DNA of 32,897 nucleotides from Facilibium subflavum (GTDB taxonomy: Bacteria > Pseudomonadota > Gammaproteobacteria > Francisellales > Francisellaceae). The notes beneath the pieces are model-generated. The model saw only the letters and a list, made by a program, of their open reading frames with translations, had not been told where the DNA came from and ran no database searches. Shown here in pieces: positions 7,012-14,524 of the stretch. The stretch spans positions 1-32,897 of the forward strand of contig NZ_QLIT01000143.1 in NCBI RefSeq assembly GCF_003574485.1, in the 5' to 3' direction. How positions within the stretch are numbered: the stretch's first letter is position 1; the number at the start of each line of letters is the position of its first letter. Both the position numbers and the translations under genes were made by a program.

Positions 7012-8642
7012 TCCATTTTATAATATTGATACTGTGCAATAAGATTTTCACGAAAACGCTTTTTAAGTTGTCGTATATTTGCATAAACTGTTTTGGATAG
7101 ATTGTGTGTTAATTCAGCCTTTTGTTTTGCTGAATAATTGGCTTCAACACAGCTGAAATTTGCTGCATTAGAAACTTCAATAGCATAGATAATCAAAGGG
7201 TTCTCCAAATTCAGTGGCTTAATAAGACACTTTACAATATATAGCGCATAAGCTTTAATATCTTTTTCGGTATCACCGGTACTTTGGTTGGCCGTGAAGT
7301 CCTGCAGTTGTTGTGCCAATGCAAGTCGGCTTTTTTCTTCAAGTTGAATACTGGCAAGTTTCACTTGTACCTTTTGATCATCCAGAATATTCTGCGGCGT
7401 ATTCTCAAGTTTATGCCATTTAAGCATCAAGGCATCTAATCGCTTAATAAGGCTATAAATTGTGTTTGTCGTCTGCTCAAACCGGTAGATTAGGTTTTTT
7501 AATTTTTGTCTAGTATCTTTATTAAAGTCATTGAAATGGATCTCTTTAATGGCTTGTTGCATCAGGTGAAGATTAGCTGGTGCATCTTTTTGAATGTGAA
7601 TAAGGTTTTTCAGTGGAAGCTCCGGTGAAAGCGCTTTACTGCTGAAGTAAATCTGCTCAACAAGACCATAGGCAAGCCAGTGCTTAAGACGTATTTTTTG
7701 TCGTGTTGTTTCAATTTGCTTGAATAATTTTTCAACAGCCAAATGATCAAAGTTTGTTATTGTCTTAAAGAAATAAATTGTCCTGCCTGCTAAAAGCTCT
7801 AATGAAAGTGTGATGATATCACTGGCATCATCAGTGTCAAAAAGGCTTAGCTGGCCGCCACTATTTAATACTTTTGTTAAAAATCCAGGGTTGCGTGAAA
7901 CACCTTCATTCAGTGAGATATGATCACCTTCAATTTTCCTTAAAGCCAGATATTTAAAGTTTTCAGATAAGTGCTCTTGAGAGATAATTTCCTGACGAAT
8001 TTCATGCAATTGCACGGAAAACTTGCAGGCATCTGCTGGAATGCCATTATTTTCATAAATCTGCATTAATTCGGCAAAGCGTGCTGCTTTTTCACTGAAA
8101 TGTGTCTGCATCGCAACGTAAATTTCGGTTGTACTTGGGTGCGATTTTGATAATAAGAAAGCTGAGATCATCTCTTGCTTTGCATTTTGTGCTAAAGCTG
8201 CAAATTTAAGGTTTCTCGCCTGTCTAAGTTTATCATAAGCAGTTTCGATCACGTTTAAAAAAGCCTGCTCTGATCGCTCTTGATTGCGCATACGAATCGT
8301 ATCTAGAATGATTTTGCTAATAAGACCACTTAAGCCGACGATAAAGACATAAATAGAAAAATAGATCAGTGTACTAAAGGGGACGACCGTACCATGGCTA
8401 AAATAATAACCCAACAAAATGGCCACAACCGTGATGGGCCCGGCGGTCCATACAATCGAGATCAATGTTGTTTTAAAGCCGCTACGGTGTATAGAAACCA
8501 TAAGATCACTTAAGTAGGAGCGATTGACTTCTTGTGAGGCAAACAGGTCTTTATCTTGTAGTGGTTTCATATATATACAGGTTTTTATTGTGATAGACAC
8601 ACCATAGTAGATATATGACGCATTCACAAGTCTGCGTTGCAT
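7008..8642 (-). CDS. Large membrane protein, unknown function
   Basis: 544 residues from ATG 8642. A second possible start is ATG at 8570 (MKPLQDKDLFAS), and neither has a clear Shine-Dalgarno. Two hydrophobic segments near residues 58-80 and 88-112 predict an inner-membrane anchor near the N-terminus. The remaining 430 residues are helical and charged, with heptad-like stretches (for example around LIYRFEQTTNTIYSLIKRLDAL), suggesting a long cytoplasmic helical domain. No catalytic motif is visible. It ends convergently with the secreted-protein gene. The architecture (two TM segments, then a helical soluble domain) would fit a scaffold or sensor, but I assign no function. Confidence 0.8.
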   Translation of the reverse strand: MQRRLVNASYIYYGVSITIKTCIYMKPLQDKDLFASQEVNRSYLSDLMVSIHRSGFKTTLISIVWTAGPITVVAILLGYYFSHGTVVPFSTLIYFSIYVFIVGLSGLISKIILDTIRMRNQERSEQAFLNVIETAYDKLRQARNLKFAALAQNAKQEMISAFLLSKSHPSTTEIYVAMQTHFSEKAARFAELMQIYENNGIPADACKFSVQLHEIRQEIISQEHLSENFKYLALRKIEGDHISLNEGVSRNPGFLTKVLNSGGQLSLFDTDDASDIITLSLELLAGRTIYFFKTITNFDHLAVEKLFKQIETTRQKIRLKHWLAYGLVEQIYFSSKALSPELPLKNLIHIQKDAPANLHLMQQAIKEIHFNDFNKDTRQKLKNLIYRFEQTTNTIYSLIKRLDALMLKWHKLENTPQNILDDQKVQVKLASIQLEEKSRLALAQQLQDFTANQSTGDTEKDIKAYALYIVKCLIKPLNLENPLIIYAIEVSNAANFSCVEANYSAKQKAELTHNLSKTVYANIRQLKKRFRENLIAQYQYYKMD

Positions 8643-8927
8643 ATTAGAAATACTTAATAATATATGTAAGTTTGTAGATTAAGGAATAAAATATGCTTAG
8701 TAACAAGTGACTAAAGTTACATATTTTTCATTTTTGTATATTACTTCAAGGACTTGTCATTCATTCTGCTTGGCGGGTCACATAAATATTCTCAGTGCCG
8801 TCATTCCCAAAAACAAAGCTTTGAGGTTGTTTCACAAGCTTAAAAATTTGTCACAGCATTGTGGTAAAGGGCAGAGTAATCCCTTGTATCATACTATTTC
8901 TTTATACTTGCAATAAACTAATCGAAT
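8643..8927. other. Intergenic stretch without a supported gene
   Basis: About 285 bases between divergent genes. It contains a GTAAC/GTTAC dyad (8701-8725 region) and a GTG-initiated 69-codon frame (8707-8916) that has no ribosome binding site and an unusual composition, so I do not call it. GTCATTCCC near 8798 recalls a fragment of dispersed intergenic repeats common in proteobacteria, but no second copy is in the window. Confidence 0.4.
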
Positions 8928-8955
8928 TAGACAGTTGAACAAATTTTAGTACACT
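8928..8955 (+). promoter_or_regulatory. Candidate promoter of the first TauE/SafE gene
   Basis: TAGACA (8928-8933) and TACACT (8950-8955) with a 16-base spacer, 34 bases upstream of the ATG at 8990. Moderate match to sigma-70. Confidence 0.35.
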
Positions 8956-8989
8956 TAAACTCAGATATAAATTTGAAAGAGTAAGACTA

Positions 8990-9808
8990 ATGTTATGGTT
9001 TGATATTTTAATCCTTATCCTGGCAGGAATAGCCTGTGGCTTTTTTACCAGCATGTTTGGCTGGGGTGGTGGTTTAACTGTTGTCCCGGCGTTATTGATT
9101 TATTTTCCCCTAGTGGGAGTAAACCTTGCAATGGCCGTGCATCTGGCCTTTGGAACCTGTTTTTTGGTGATGCTCATCACCAACTTTGTCAGTACTTATA
9201 AAAGCCATCGATCAGGGCATGTAATGTGGGATATTTTTTTATTGCTTTTGCCTTTAACAATCTTTGGGATGATTGTTGGTGGCTTTGTTGAGAAAGTTTT
9301 GCCTGCCAGCATGAATATTATCATTTTGATCTGCATTACCATCTATGCGTTTATCCGCTTTGTTCAGAAACTGATGGCGCATAAAAAAGCGATGCAACAG
9401 CCTAAAGAGATTAACATCAATAAAAAGAAATTTGCAGCCTTTGGCTTTTTTGTAGGTTTGCTATCTTCTTGTACAGGTGGAGGGTCAAGCTTAATGCTAT
9501 CACCAGTTTTAAAACATGCGAATTTGTCAATGAAGCAGACCATTGGGGTGATTACCGCCATGAATATGCTGGTTGCAATTATGGGGATTGTTGTATTTGC
9601 TATCATCGGCTTTCATGTGACAACATTGCCAGCGTACAGTGTTGGCTATATTAACCTGCCAGCAGCGATTATTCTGGTTTTAAGTTCTTTTATTGGCGTG
9701 CCTATTGGGCATAAGGTGGCAAAATGGTTAACTGAGATCCAATATACGATCCTTTATGTTCTCTCGCTGTTCGCTATTTTGATTATCTTGTTGGTGAAAC
9801 TGATTTAA
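8990..9808 (+). CDS. TauE/SafE family membrane permease (first copy)
   Basis: 272 residues, almost entirely hydrophobic, with about eight membrane helices. Members of this family export sulfite, sulfoacetate and other small organic anions, or take up some substrates. The specificity cannot be read from sequence. The duplicated family signature is visible in both halves: a Gly-rich loop GWGGGLTVVP near residue 25 and SCTGGGSSLMLSP near residue 160. The last 26 bases overlap the 3' end of the convergent MFS gene, a compact arrangement. A second TauE/SafE gene lies on the other side of that exporter (11194-12003). The two are divergent in sequence, so this is not a recent tandem duplication. Confidence 0.88.
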   Translation: MLWFDILILILAGIACGFFTSMFGWGGGLTVVPALLIYFPLVGVNLAMAVHLAFGTCFLVMLITNFVSTYKSHRSGHVMWDIFLLLLPLTIFGMIVGGFVEKVLPASMNIIILICITIYAFIRFVQKLMAHKKAMQQPKEININKKKFAAFGFFVGLLSSCTGGGSSLMLSPVLKHANLSMKQTIGVITAMNMLVAIMGIVVFAIIGFHVTTLPAYSVGYINLPAAIILVLSSFIGVPIGHKVAKWLTEIQYTILYVLSLFAILIILLVKLI

Positions 9809-11042
9809 TGGATTTTACATGATAATGCCAATAGGCAAAAACCCCGGCAAGGCCAAGCGCTAATGCAGCCAAGTAAAAAGGGGTGGTGATGTTGATATTC
9901 GCTGCTGGGCCTAAACTAAAAGCATTAATAAACCATGCGATGCCAAAAACAGATGTTGTTCCGCCCATGATAGCGCCTTGCTCATGTTCTTTAACCGCCG
10001 CTGCAATGACAGATAAAAGCGCAGTATAAAAAATAATCTGTAGCAATGCGCTTAAAAATGCGCTGATAATAACCATCCCTATTGTTAACCATATAGCAGA
10101 GACCAGGAAAATAATGGACAGCAAGGTTGCAATACTCAGCATGGCTTGTTTTGCTGTGAATCGCTTAAGCACCTTTTCCTGTGCCCACATCGTTGATAAG
10201 GCAAAACCTGCACTTAAGATAATAAAGATTCCACCAACGGCACTTTGTCCAAAACTAAGCGCTTGTGATAATACCAAAGGCAGTGCCTGGGCATAATAAC
10301 CCCAGCCAATTTGCAGCATTAAAAATGACAATGCAAGGATGCGTACGCGTTTATCAACAAACATTACACGGAAGCTGAAGATCAGTGAAATTAAATGTAA
10401 TTTGACTTTATGCACCGGCTTTTTATAGGTTTCAGGTAAAAACAGACACACGCTTAAGAGATTAATACAGGCTAAAATTGCGCCAAAAACAAAAGGCAGG
10501 CTTATTGCCTGGAAATCTGTGACAGCAAAGATGCCAACAAGGGTTGTAATGATCGGGCCAAATATAAAGCCAATGGATGCAGCTAATGTGATAAGGCTTA
10601 GATTGCGCATTCGGTTATCTGCATTAGAGATATCAAGCATTACTGTTTGTGCGATGCTGAAGCTTCCACCAAAAAAGCCACAGATAAAGCGACTGAAAAT
10701 AAATAAAGATAAGCTGCCGCTGTAAAAGGAGGTAACAGAAATTAAATAAGCCGCCGCAGTGCCAATAAGGGCGACGATTAAAAGTGTTTTTCGACCATAG
10801 ATATCTGAGAGCCTGCCAATGATGGCACTACCAATAAATATACCCAATGGCCACACAGCCATGGTAATGCCATAATAGAAATTTCTCAGTGTATCTGTGG
10901 CACTTTTGGCAAAAAACACGCTTTTCGCTGAAAGCATGATTTCTGGAATTACGGGAAAAACAAGTCCAACACCCATGATGTCAATAATAATCGTCAGCAT
11001 TAATATGCCGATTAATAAGCGTTGTTTATTTTGTGTAAGCAT
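9783..11042 (-). CDS. MFS exporter, TCR/Tet-like drug:H+ antiporter
   Basis: 419 residues with 12 predicted transmembrane helices. Helix 1 carries the TetA-like acidic motif DIMGVGLVFPVIPEIM, and the loop between helices 2 and 3 carries MFS motif A, GRLSDIYGRK. These place it in the DHA1 group near TCR/Tet proteins (tetracycline or multidrug efflux). The substrate is unknown, and chromosomal relatives are often not resistance genes. The ATG at 11042 has AAAGGAT 7 bases upstream. A TCAAAC/GTTTGA inverted repeat (11075-11097) sits in the upstream region and could be a repressor site, although no adjacent regulator gene exists. Flanked by two TauE/SafE permeases. Confidence 0.88.
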   Translation of the reverse strand: MLTQNKQRLLIGILMLTIIIDIMGVGLVFPVIPEIMLSAKSVFFAKSATDTLRNFYYGITMAVWPLGIFIGSAIIGRLSDIYGRKTLLIVALIGTAAAYLISVTSFYSGSLSLFIFSRFICGFFGGSFSIAQTVMLDISNADNRMRNLSLITLAASIGFIFGPIITTLVGIFAVTDFQAISLPFVFGAILACINLLSVCLFLPETYKKPVHKVKLHLISLIFSFRVMFVDKRVRILALSFLMLQIGWGYYAQALPLVLSQALSFGQSAVGGIFIILSAGFALSTMWAQEKVLKRFTAKQAMLSIATLLSIIFLVSAIWLTIGMVIISAFLSALLQIIFYTALLSVIAAAVKEHEQGAIMGGTTSVFGIAWFINAFSLGPAANINITTPFYLAALALGLAGVFAYWHYHVKSIKSVSPTR

Positions 11043-11074
11043 TGGTTATCCTTTAAAAGTATATATGCTATTCA

Positions 11075-11097
11075 TCAAACGATCACAAATGGTTTGA
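11075..11097. promoter_or_regulatory. Inverted repeat upstream of the Tet-like MFS gene, possible operator
   Basis: Perfect 6-bp arms TCAAAC (11075-11080) and GTTTGA (11092-11097) around an 11-base centre, 33 bases before the MFS start. Position and size suit a dimeric repressor. No -35/-10 pair of good quality could be assigned. Confidence 0.35.
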
Positions 11098-11193
11098 CGA
11101 TTTTTTGGTACTATTAGATTACTTGACAAGATGGATCACTGCTATAAGAGAGCCTTAGTCTACTATAGAATCAATAAGGGATAAAGAGAAATA

Positions 11194-12003
11194 TCAAAAG
11201 ATTTTTACTAACATGATTAAAATACAAAGACATAGTAAAAGGATAAATAAGTATTTGATTGCTTTTTCAGATAATTTATGCGAATACATAACACCTTTTG
11301 GTGTTAACCACAGGCTTGTCGGTAGAACGAGTATGACAACGATCCAGTTTAAATAACCAAGGCTCCATAAGATGGTGGGAGTATCATGAACAAGCCCGGT
11401 GATTGTCGCAATAATCGTACCGCCTGTGCCGATAAAAAGTCCTGACAGGCTTGAAATCGCAATGGCTTTTTTGATTGGGAGCCTTAAAATTTTTTTGCAA
11501 TAAGGTACGGTAAATGTGCCACCGCCCACGCCTAATAAAACAGAAAAAGCAGCAATTACTGTGCTGCCAATTGTCAGTTTTGCCGTTGTGACACGAGTTA
11601 ATCCATTCGTTTTTTTATCATTACCAAATAGTGAGAAAAGGCTAAAGATAAGCAGGCACAGAAAAAGTATTTTAAGCACAATTCCAGATAGTGTGAGCAT
11701 TAAAAGCGCACCGATAACAATGCCAATAAGTAAGCCAATCATCCAGCGCTTGAAAAGTGCCAGATCGAGATTATTGGCCTGGATTTGTTTTATGGATGAA
11801 ATCAGGGCGTTGGGAATAATGATGGCTAATGAGGTGCAAATTGCTGTATGTGTGCTTATCTCAGGGTTGCCAAAATGTTCAAAAATAACGATAAGTACCG
11901 GGACTAAAACAACACCACCACCAATGCCAAAAAGGCCAGAAGCAAACCCGGCAATTCCACCTGCAATTAAAATGGAAAAGATAAAAAAAACATCAAGTGC
12001 CAT
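11194..12003 (-). CDS. TauE/SafE family membrane permease (second copy)
   Basis: 269 residues with about eight membrane helices. The two half-repeats carry GIGGGVVLVP (about residues 26-35) and GVGGGTFTVP (about 158-167), the family signature. Probably an inner-membrane anion exporter/permease of undefined substrate. The ATG at 12003 is preceded by AAGGA at 8 bases. It lies downstream of higBA and upstream of the MFS gene, all on the minus strand, but with 148- and 151-base gaps, so separate promoters are likely. An inverted repeat at 12041-12074 lies in its upstream region. Confidence 0.9.
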   Translation of the reverse strand: MALDVFFIFSILIAGGIAGFASGLFGIGGGVVLVPVLIVIFEHFGNPEISTHTAICTSLAIIIPNALISSIKQIQANNLDLALFKRWMIGLLIGIVIGALLMLTLSGIVLKILFLCLLIFSLFSLFGNDKKTNGLTRVTTAKLTIGSTVIAAFSVLLGVGGGTFTVPYCKKILRLPIKKAIAISSLSGLFIGTGGTIIATITGLVHDTPTILWSLGYLNWIVVILVLPTSLWLTPKGVMYSHKLSEKAIKYLFILLLCLCILIMLVKIF

Positions 12004-12040
12004 GTATCATTCCTTGTAAGGGCGTGTTTTTCTAAGTGTA

Positions 12041-12074
12041 TATCACTGATCGCGTATTTCACAGGTGAGTGATA
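12041..12074. promoter_or_regulatory. Operator-like inverted repeat upstream of the second TauE/SafE gene
   Basis: Arms TATCACT (12041-12047) and AGTGATA (12068-12074), 7 bp perfect, 20-base spacer, located 38-71 bases upstream of the start at 12003. On the minus strand TGATATACA at the inner arm could act as a -10. This is suggestive of regulator binding. Chance occurrence is not excluded. Confidence 0.35.
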
Positions 12075-12091
12075 AACTTTTTATCGATATG

Positions 12092-12117
12092 CAAAGCATT
12101 TTATATAAGATGCTTTG
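12092..12117. terminator. Hairpin downstream of higA, weak terminator
   Basis: Perfect 8-bp stem CAAAGCAT/ATGCTTTG with a 10-base AT-rich loop, 36 bases after the higA stop. Neither strand has a T run directly after the stem, so it may be a Rho-linked or processing hairpin rather than a true intrinsic terminator. Confidence 0.4.
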
Positions 12118-12152
12118 GTGATGGGTATGGCAAACCTAAGGCCTGACCATGT

Positions 12153-12440
12153 TTATGCAGCAATAGGATCAATCGGTGTATGCTTTTGCTTTGCGTGCCA
12201 TAAATCATAAGCTAATTGTAGGTTTAGCCAGAACTCAGCCTCCATATTAAAAGCTTCGGCAAATGCTAAAGCAGTATCCGCAGTAATGCCTCGCTTGCCA
12301 TTTACAATTTCATTAACCCTTGCATAGGTCCAGCCTAGATGTTTTGCAAATTTAGACTGAGTTATCCCCATTGGCGCCAAAAAATCCTTTAATAGAATTT
12401 CACCCGCATGGGTTGGCTGTCTTTTGGTTGGAAGTCTCAT
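12153..12440 (-). CDS. higA: HigA-family antitoxin (XRE helix-turn-helix)
   Basis: 95 residues. The N-terminal RxPTHPGEIL-type signature of HigA antitoxins is present as KRQPTHAGEILLKDFL. It is followed by an XRE helix-turn-helix (ITQSKFAKHLGWTYARVNEIVNGKRGIT, about residues 26-53) and the typical end FWLNLQLAYDLWHAK. It should neutralise the HigB RNase and repress the operon. I choose ATG 12440, because GAGGAG sits about 6 bases upstream; a longer TTG-initiated form (12455) would place that Shine-Dalgarno inside the gene. The partner higB directly upstream is frameshifted, so the antitoxin may be orphaned or may act on another toxin. Confidence 0.9.
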   Translation of the reverse strand: MRLPTKRQPTHAGEILLKDFLAPMGITQSKFAKHLGWTYARVNEIVNGKRGITADTALAFAEAFNMEAEFWLNLQLAYDLWHAKQKHTPIDPIAA

Positions 12441-12451
12441 TTTATCACTCC

Positions 12452-12732
12452 TCAATGATAATCAACGATATCAACGTCTACTGCATTATTTTGAGTCCAC
12501 TTAAATATAATACGATACTGATTATTAATACGTATTGACCAATAATCTAATAACTTGCCCTTTAGTTTCTCTAGTTTGTTATTCGGCGGTACATTCAAGT
12601 CTTCTATTTTAGCTGCAGCATTTAGTTGATCTAATTTCCTCACTGCAAGCGGATGTAGATTTTTCTAGAGTATCTGCTAGATATGCCATTAAAAACATCT
12701 TCAGACAGCTTGCTGCTAAAATTCTTAATCAC
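12452..12732 (-). pseudogene. higB: HigB-family toxin gene interrupted by a frameshift
   Basis: HigB is a RelE-fold, ribosome-dependent mRNA interferase of about 92 residues. Here the reading is split. The first frame starts at GTG 12732 (MIKNFSSKLSEDVFNG...) and stops at TGA 12642-12640 after 30 codons. The second frame, entered by a -1 shift at CAG/GTG (12645-12641), encodes RKLDQLNAAAKIEDL, the conserved NKLEKLKG, WSIRINNQYRIIFKW and the terminal DIVDYH, which matches the HigB C-terminus. Joined, the two parts give about 92 residues, the expected length. The second frame alone (12452-12643, 63 codons) lacks the N-terminal helices and has no ribosome binding site. No slippery heptamer is visible, so mutation or a sequencing error is more likely than programmed frameshifting. 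Confidence 0.8.
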
Positions 12733-12779
12733 ACGTTAATGCCGCTTTTGGCTTTTAATTGATTTAGCCTTCCTATAAA

Positions 12780-12798
12780 ACTATACCACTTATGAGTG
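12780..12798 (-). promoter_or_regulatory. higBA promoter (extended -10) with overlapping palindrome
   Basis: On the minus strand TGGTATAGT is an extended -10 (TATAGT at 12785-12780), about 48 bases upstream of the higB GTG. Immediately upstream lies the dyad CACT-CATA-AGTG (12798-12787 on this strand), which overlaps the promoter and is a natural candidate for HigA autorepression. Confidence 0.45.
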
Positions 12799-12911
12799 AT
12801 TTTGCGGGTTTTAGTGACAAAGCAAAAAATACGGTAAAATGATTTACGATGGGTATAAATTTGCACAAAAAATTATGGCAGTTTCAGATTCCACAACCTA
12901 AGGGTTTTCGT

Positions 12912-12917
12912 TATAAT
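12912..12917 (+). promoter_or_regulatory. -10 element of the gcv operon
   Basis: Perfect TATAAT 37 bases upstream of the gcvT ATG at 12954, without a strong -35. Transcription would begin near 12924, which rules out the longer gcvT frame starting at 12849. No glycine riboswitch aptamer was recognised upstream. Confidence 0.5.
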
Positions 12918-12953
12918 AACTCCACCGCCAAACAAGCGTATTTAGGGATTACA

Positions 12954-14057
12954 ATGGGTTATAAAACCGCACTTTATGAGATGCACCAAAAGGCGGGTGC
13001 AAAAATGGTGGACTTTGCAGGCTGGGATATGCCAATTCAATATACTTCCGTGATGGAAGAACATCACCAGGTCAGAAAAGATGCTGGTATGTTTGATGTC
13101 AGTCATATGTTAACACTAGATATTAAAGGTGGCGATGCCAAGCGTTTTATTCGTTATTTGCTTGCCAATGATATTGCTAGAGTTGCCAAAGAAAAAGCCT
13201 TTTATTCATGTATGTTAAATGAAAATAGCGGTATCGTAGATGATTTGATCGCATATTATTTTAATGATGAATTTATCCGTCTTGTTATTAATGCCGCAAA
13301 TCGTGACTCTGATACAAAATGGATTAAACAGCATGCAAAAGCCTTTGATGTTGAGATAATTGTGCGTGATGATTTAGCAATTATCGCAATACAAGGTCCC
13401 AACGCAAGACAAAAGGCTGATAAAGTACTGGCGGAAAAGGCTGATGATGCCGTTAAAAACTTAGCACCTTTTGCAATGGTGCAATCAGGTGAATGGATGA
13501 TCGCCAGAACCGGTTACACCGGTGAAGATGGTTATGAAATTTCACTGCCGGCAGAAAAAGCTTCTGTTTTTTGGCAGCATTTACAAAGCGAAGGTGTGTT
13601 GCCTTGTGGTTTGGCCGCAAGAGATACATTGCGTCTTGAAGCAGGTATGAATTTATATGGTCAGGATATGGACGAGCATACAACACCAATAGAATCAGGA
13701 CTTATGTGGACAGTGTCAATTACTGATGATCGAGACTTTATTGGGAAAAGTGTATTGTTGGCCAAAAAAGAGACGATCAATGAGCAGTTTGTTGGCCTTG
13801 TGTTGTGTGATCGTGGTATTTTGCGTGCCGGACAAGTGGTCGAAGTCGATGGTGGGTGTCAAAAAGGCGTTATTACGAGTGGAAATTTCTCACCGACATT
13901 AGGGCAAAGCATTGCCATGGCAAGAATACCAAAAGCGGCAAAAGAGATTGCTGTCAGGATTCGTAATAAGGTAATTCCGGCAAAAATAGTTAAAATGCCA
14001 TTTGTGCGCAAAGGGAAAAAAGTTTATAAAGAATTAGAAGATACGGTAATACATTGA
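12954..14057 (+). CDS. gcvT: Aminomethyltransferase GcvT (glycine cleavage T protein)
   Basis: Transfers the methylene group from aminomethyl-lipoyl GcvH to tetrahydrofolate, releasing ammonia. 367 residues, the normal length. Signatures: KTALYEMHQKAGAKMVDFAG at the N-terminus, GMFDVSHM, the folate-binding region around DDLIAYY, RTGYTGEDGYEI and CGLAARDTLRLEAGM. The frame is open back to 12849, but the extra 35 residues have no counterpart in the family, the -10 box lies inside them, and AGGGA sits 5 bases before the ATG at 12954, so this start is chosen. It is the first gene of gcvT-gcvH-gcvPA-gcvPB. Confidence 0.96.
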   Translation: MGYKTALYEMHQKAGAKMVDFAGWDMPIQYTSVMEEHHQVRKDAGMFDVSHMLTLDIKGGDAKRFIRYLLANDIARVAKEKAFYSCMLNENSGIVDDLIAYYFNDEFIRLVINAANRDSDTKWIKQHAKAFDVEIIVRDDLAIIAIQGPNARQKADKVLAEKADDAVKNLAPFAMVQSGEWMIARTGYTGEDGYEISLPAEKASVFWQHLQSEGVLPCGLAARDTLRLEAGMNLYGQDMDEHTTPIESGLMWTVSITDDRDFIGKSVLLAKKETINEQFVGLVLCDRGILRAGQVVEVDGGCQKGVITSGNFSPTLGQSIAMARIPKAAKEIAVRIRNKVIPAKIVKMPFVRKGKKVYKELEDTVIH

Positions 14058-14082
14058 TATATCAACATATAGGAGAATAATC

Positions 14083-14469
14083 ATGGCGGAAATCAGAGAA
14101 GAATGTCGTTATACAAAGACGCATGAATGGGCGCGGCTTGAAGAGGATATTGCTGTTTGTGGTATCGATGATTACGCGCAGTCACAAACTGGAGAGCTTG
14201 TTTTTGTCGAGCTTCCTGAAGTAGGTGATGAGGTCAAAGCAGGTGATGATGTCTGTGTGATTGAGTCTGTAAAATCAGCATCAGATGTTTACACGCCTGT
14301 GTCTGGTACGATTGTTGAGGTCAATGATGCGCTTATCGATACACCAAACCTTGTCAATGAATCCTGCTATGATGATGGCTGGCTGTTTAAAGTACAGATG
14401 GATGATGTCAGTGAGTTTGATGATCTGTTAGCTGCTGATGAATATGCAAAAGAGGTTGATGAAGCATAA
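14083..14469 (+). CDS. gcvH: Glycine cleavage system H protein GcvH
   Basis: Lipoyl carrier that shuttles the aminomethyl group between the P, T and L proteins. 128 residues. The lipoylation site is Lys64 in VCVIESVKSASDVYTP, which matches the canonical E-S-V-K-A-A-S-D pattern. The flanking hammerhead fold is intact (THEWARLEEDIAVCGIDDYA at the start, SCYDDGWLFKVQ near the end). AGGAG lies 7 bases before the ATG, 25 bases after gcvT. Lipoate would be supplied by enzymes encoded elsewhere, and the L protein (dihydrolipoamide dehydrogenase) is not in this window. Confidence 0.97.
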   Translation: MAEIREECRYTKTHEWARLEEDIAVCGIDDYAQSQTGELVFVELPEVGDEVKAGDDVCVIESVKSASDVYTPVSGTIVEVNDALIDTPNLVNESCYDDGWLFKVQMDDVSEFDDLLAADEYAKEVDEA

Positions 14470-14513
14470 CCTGGTTGCCCTGTCAGATCAGATGTAATTT
14501 ATATTTTATTTTT

Positions 14514-14521
14514 AGGGGAGC
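14514..14521 (+). promoter_or_regulatory. gcvPA ribosome binding site, complementary to the C-rich small RNA
   Basis: AGGGGAGC, 3 bases before the gcvPA ATG at 14525, includes the Shine-Dalgarno. It is the exact complement of GCUCCCCU in the 3' single-stranded part of the small RNA at 1633-1766 (complement at 1662-1669). A functional interaction is inference. Confidence 0.5.
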
Positions 14522-14524
14522 GCA

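Noticed and set aside
8707-8916. 69-codon plus-strand frame from GTG 8707
   Set aside because: No ribosome binding site, Cys/His-rich composition unlike neighbours, and it lies in a divergent intergenic region. More likely degenerate repeat DNA.
12640-12645. Programmed -1 frameshift in higB
   Set aside because: No slippery heptamer and no downstream stem or pseudoknot visible at the junction. Mutation or base-calling error is the simpler explanation.
12849-12953. Longer gcvT frame and possible glycine riboswitch in the leader
   Set aside because: The extra 35 residues have no family counterpart and a TATAAT lies within them. The conserved glycine aptamer core could not be found.
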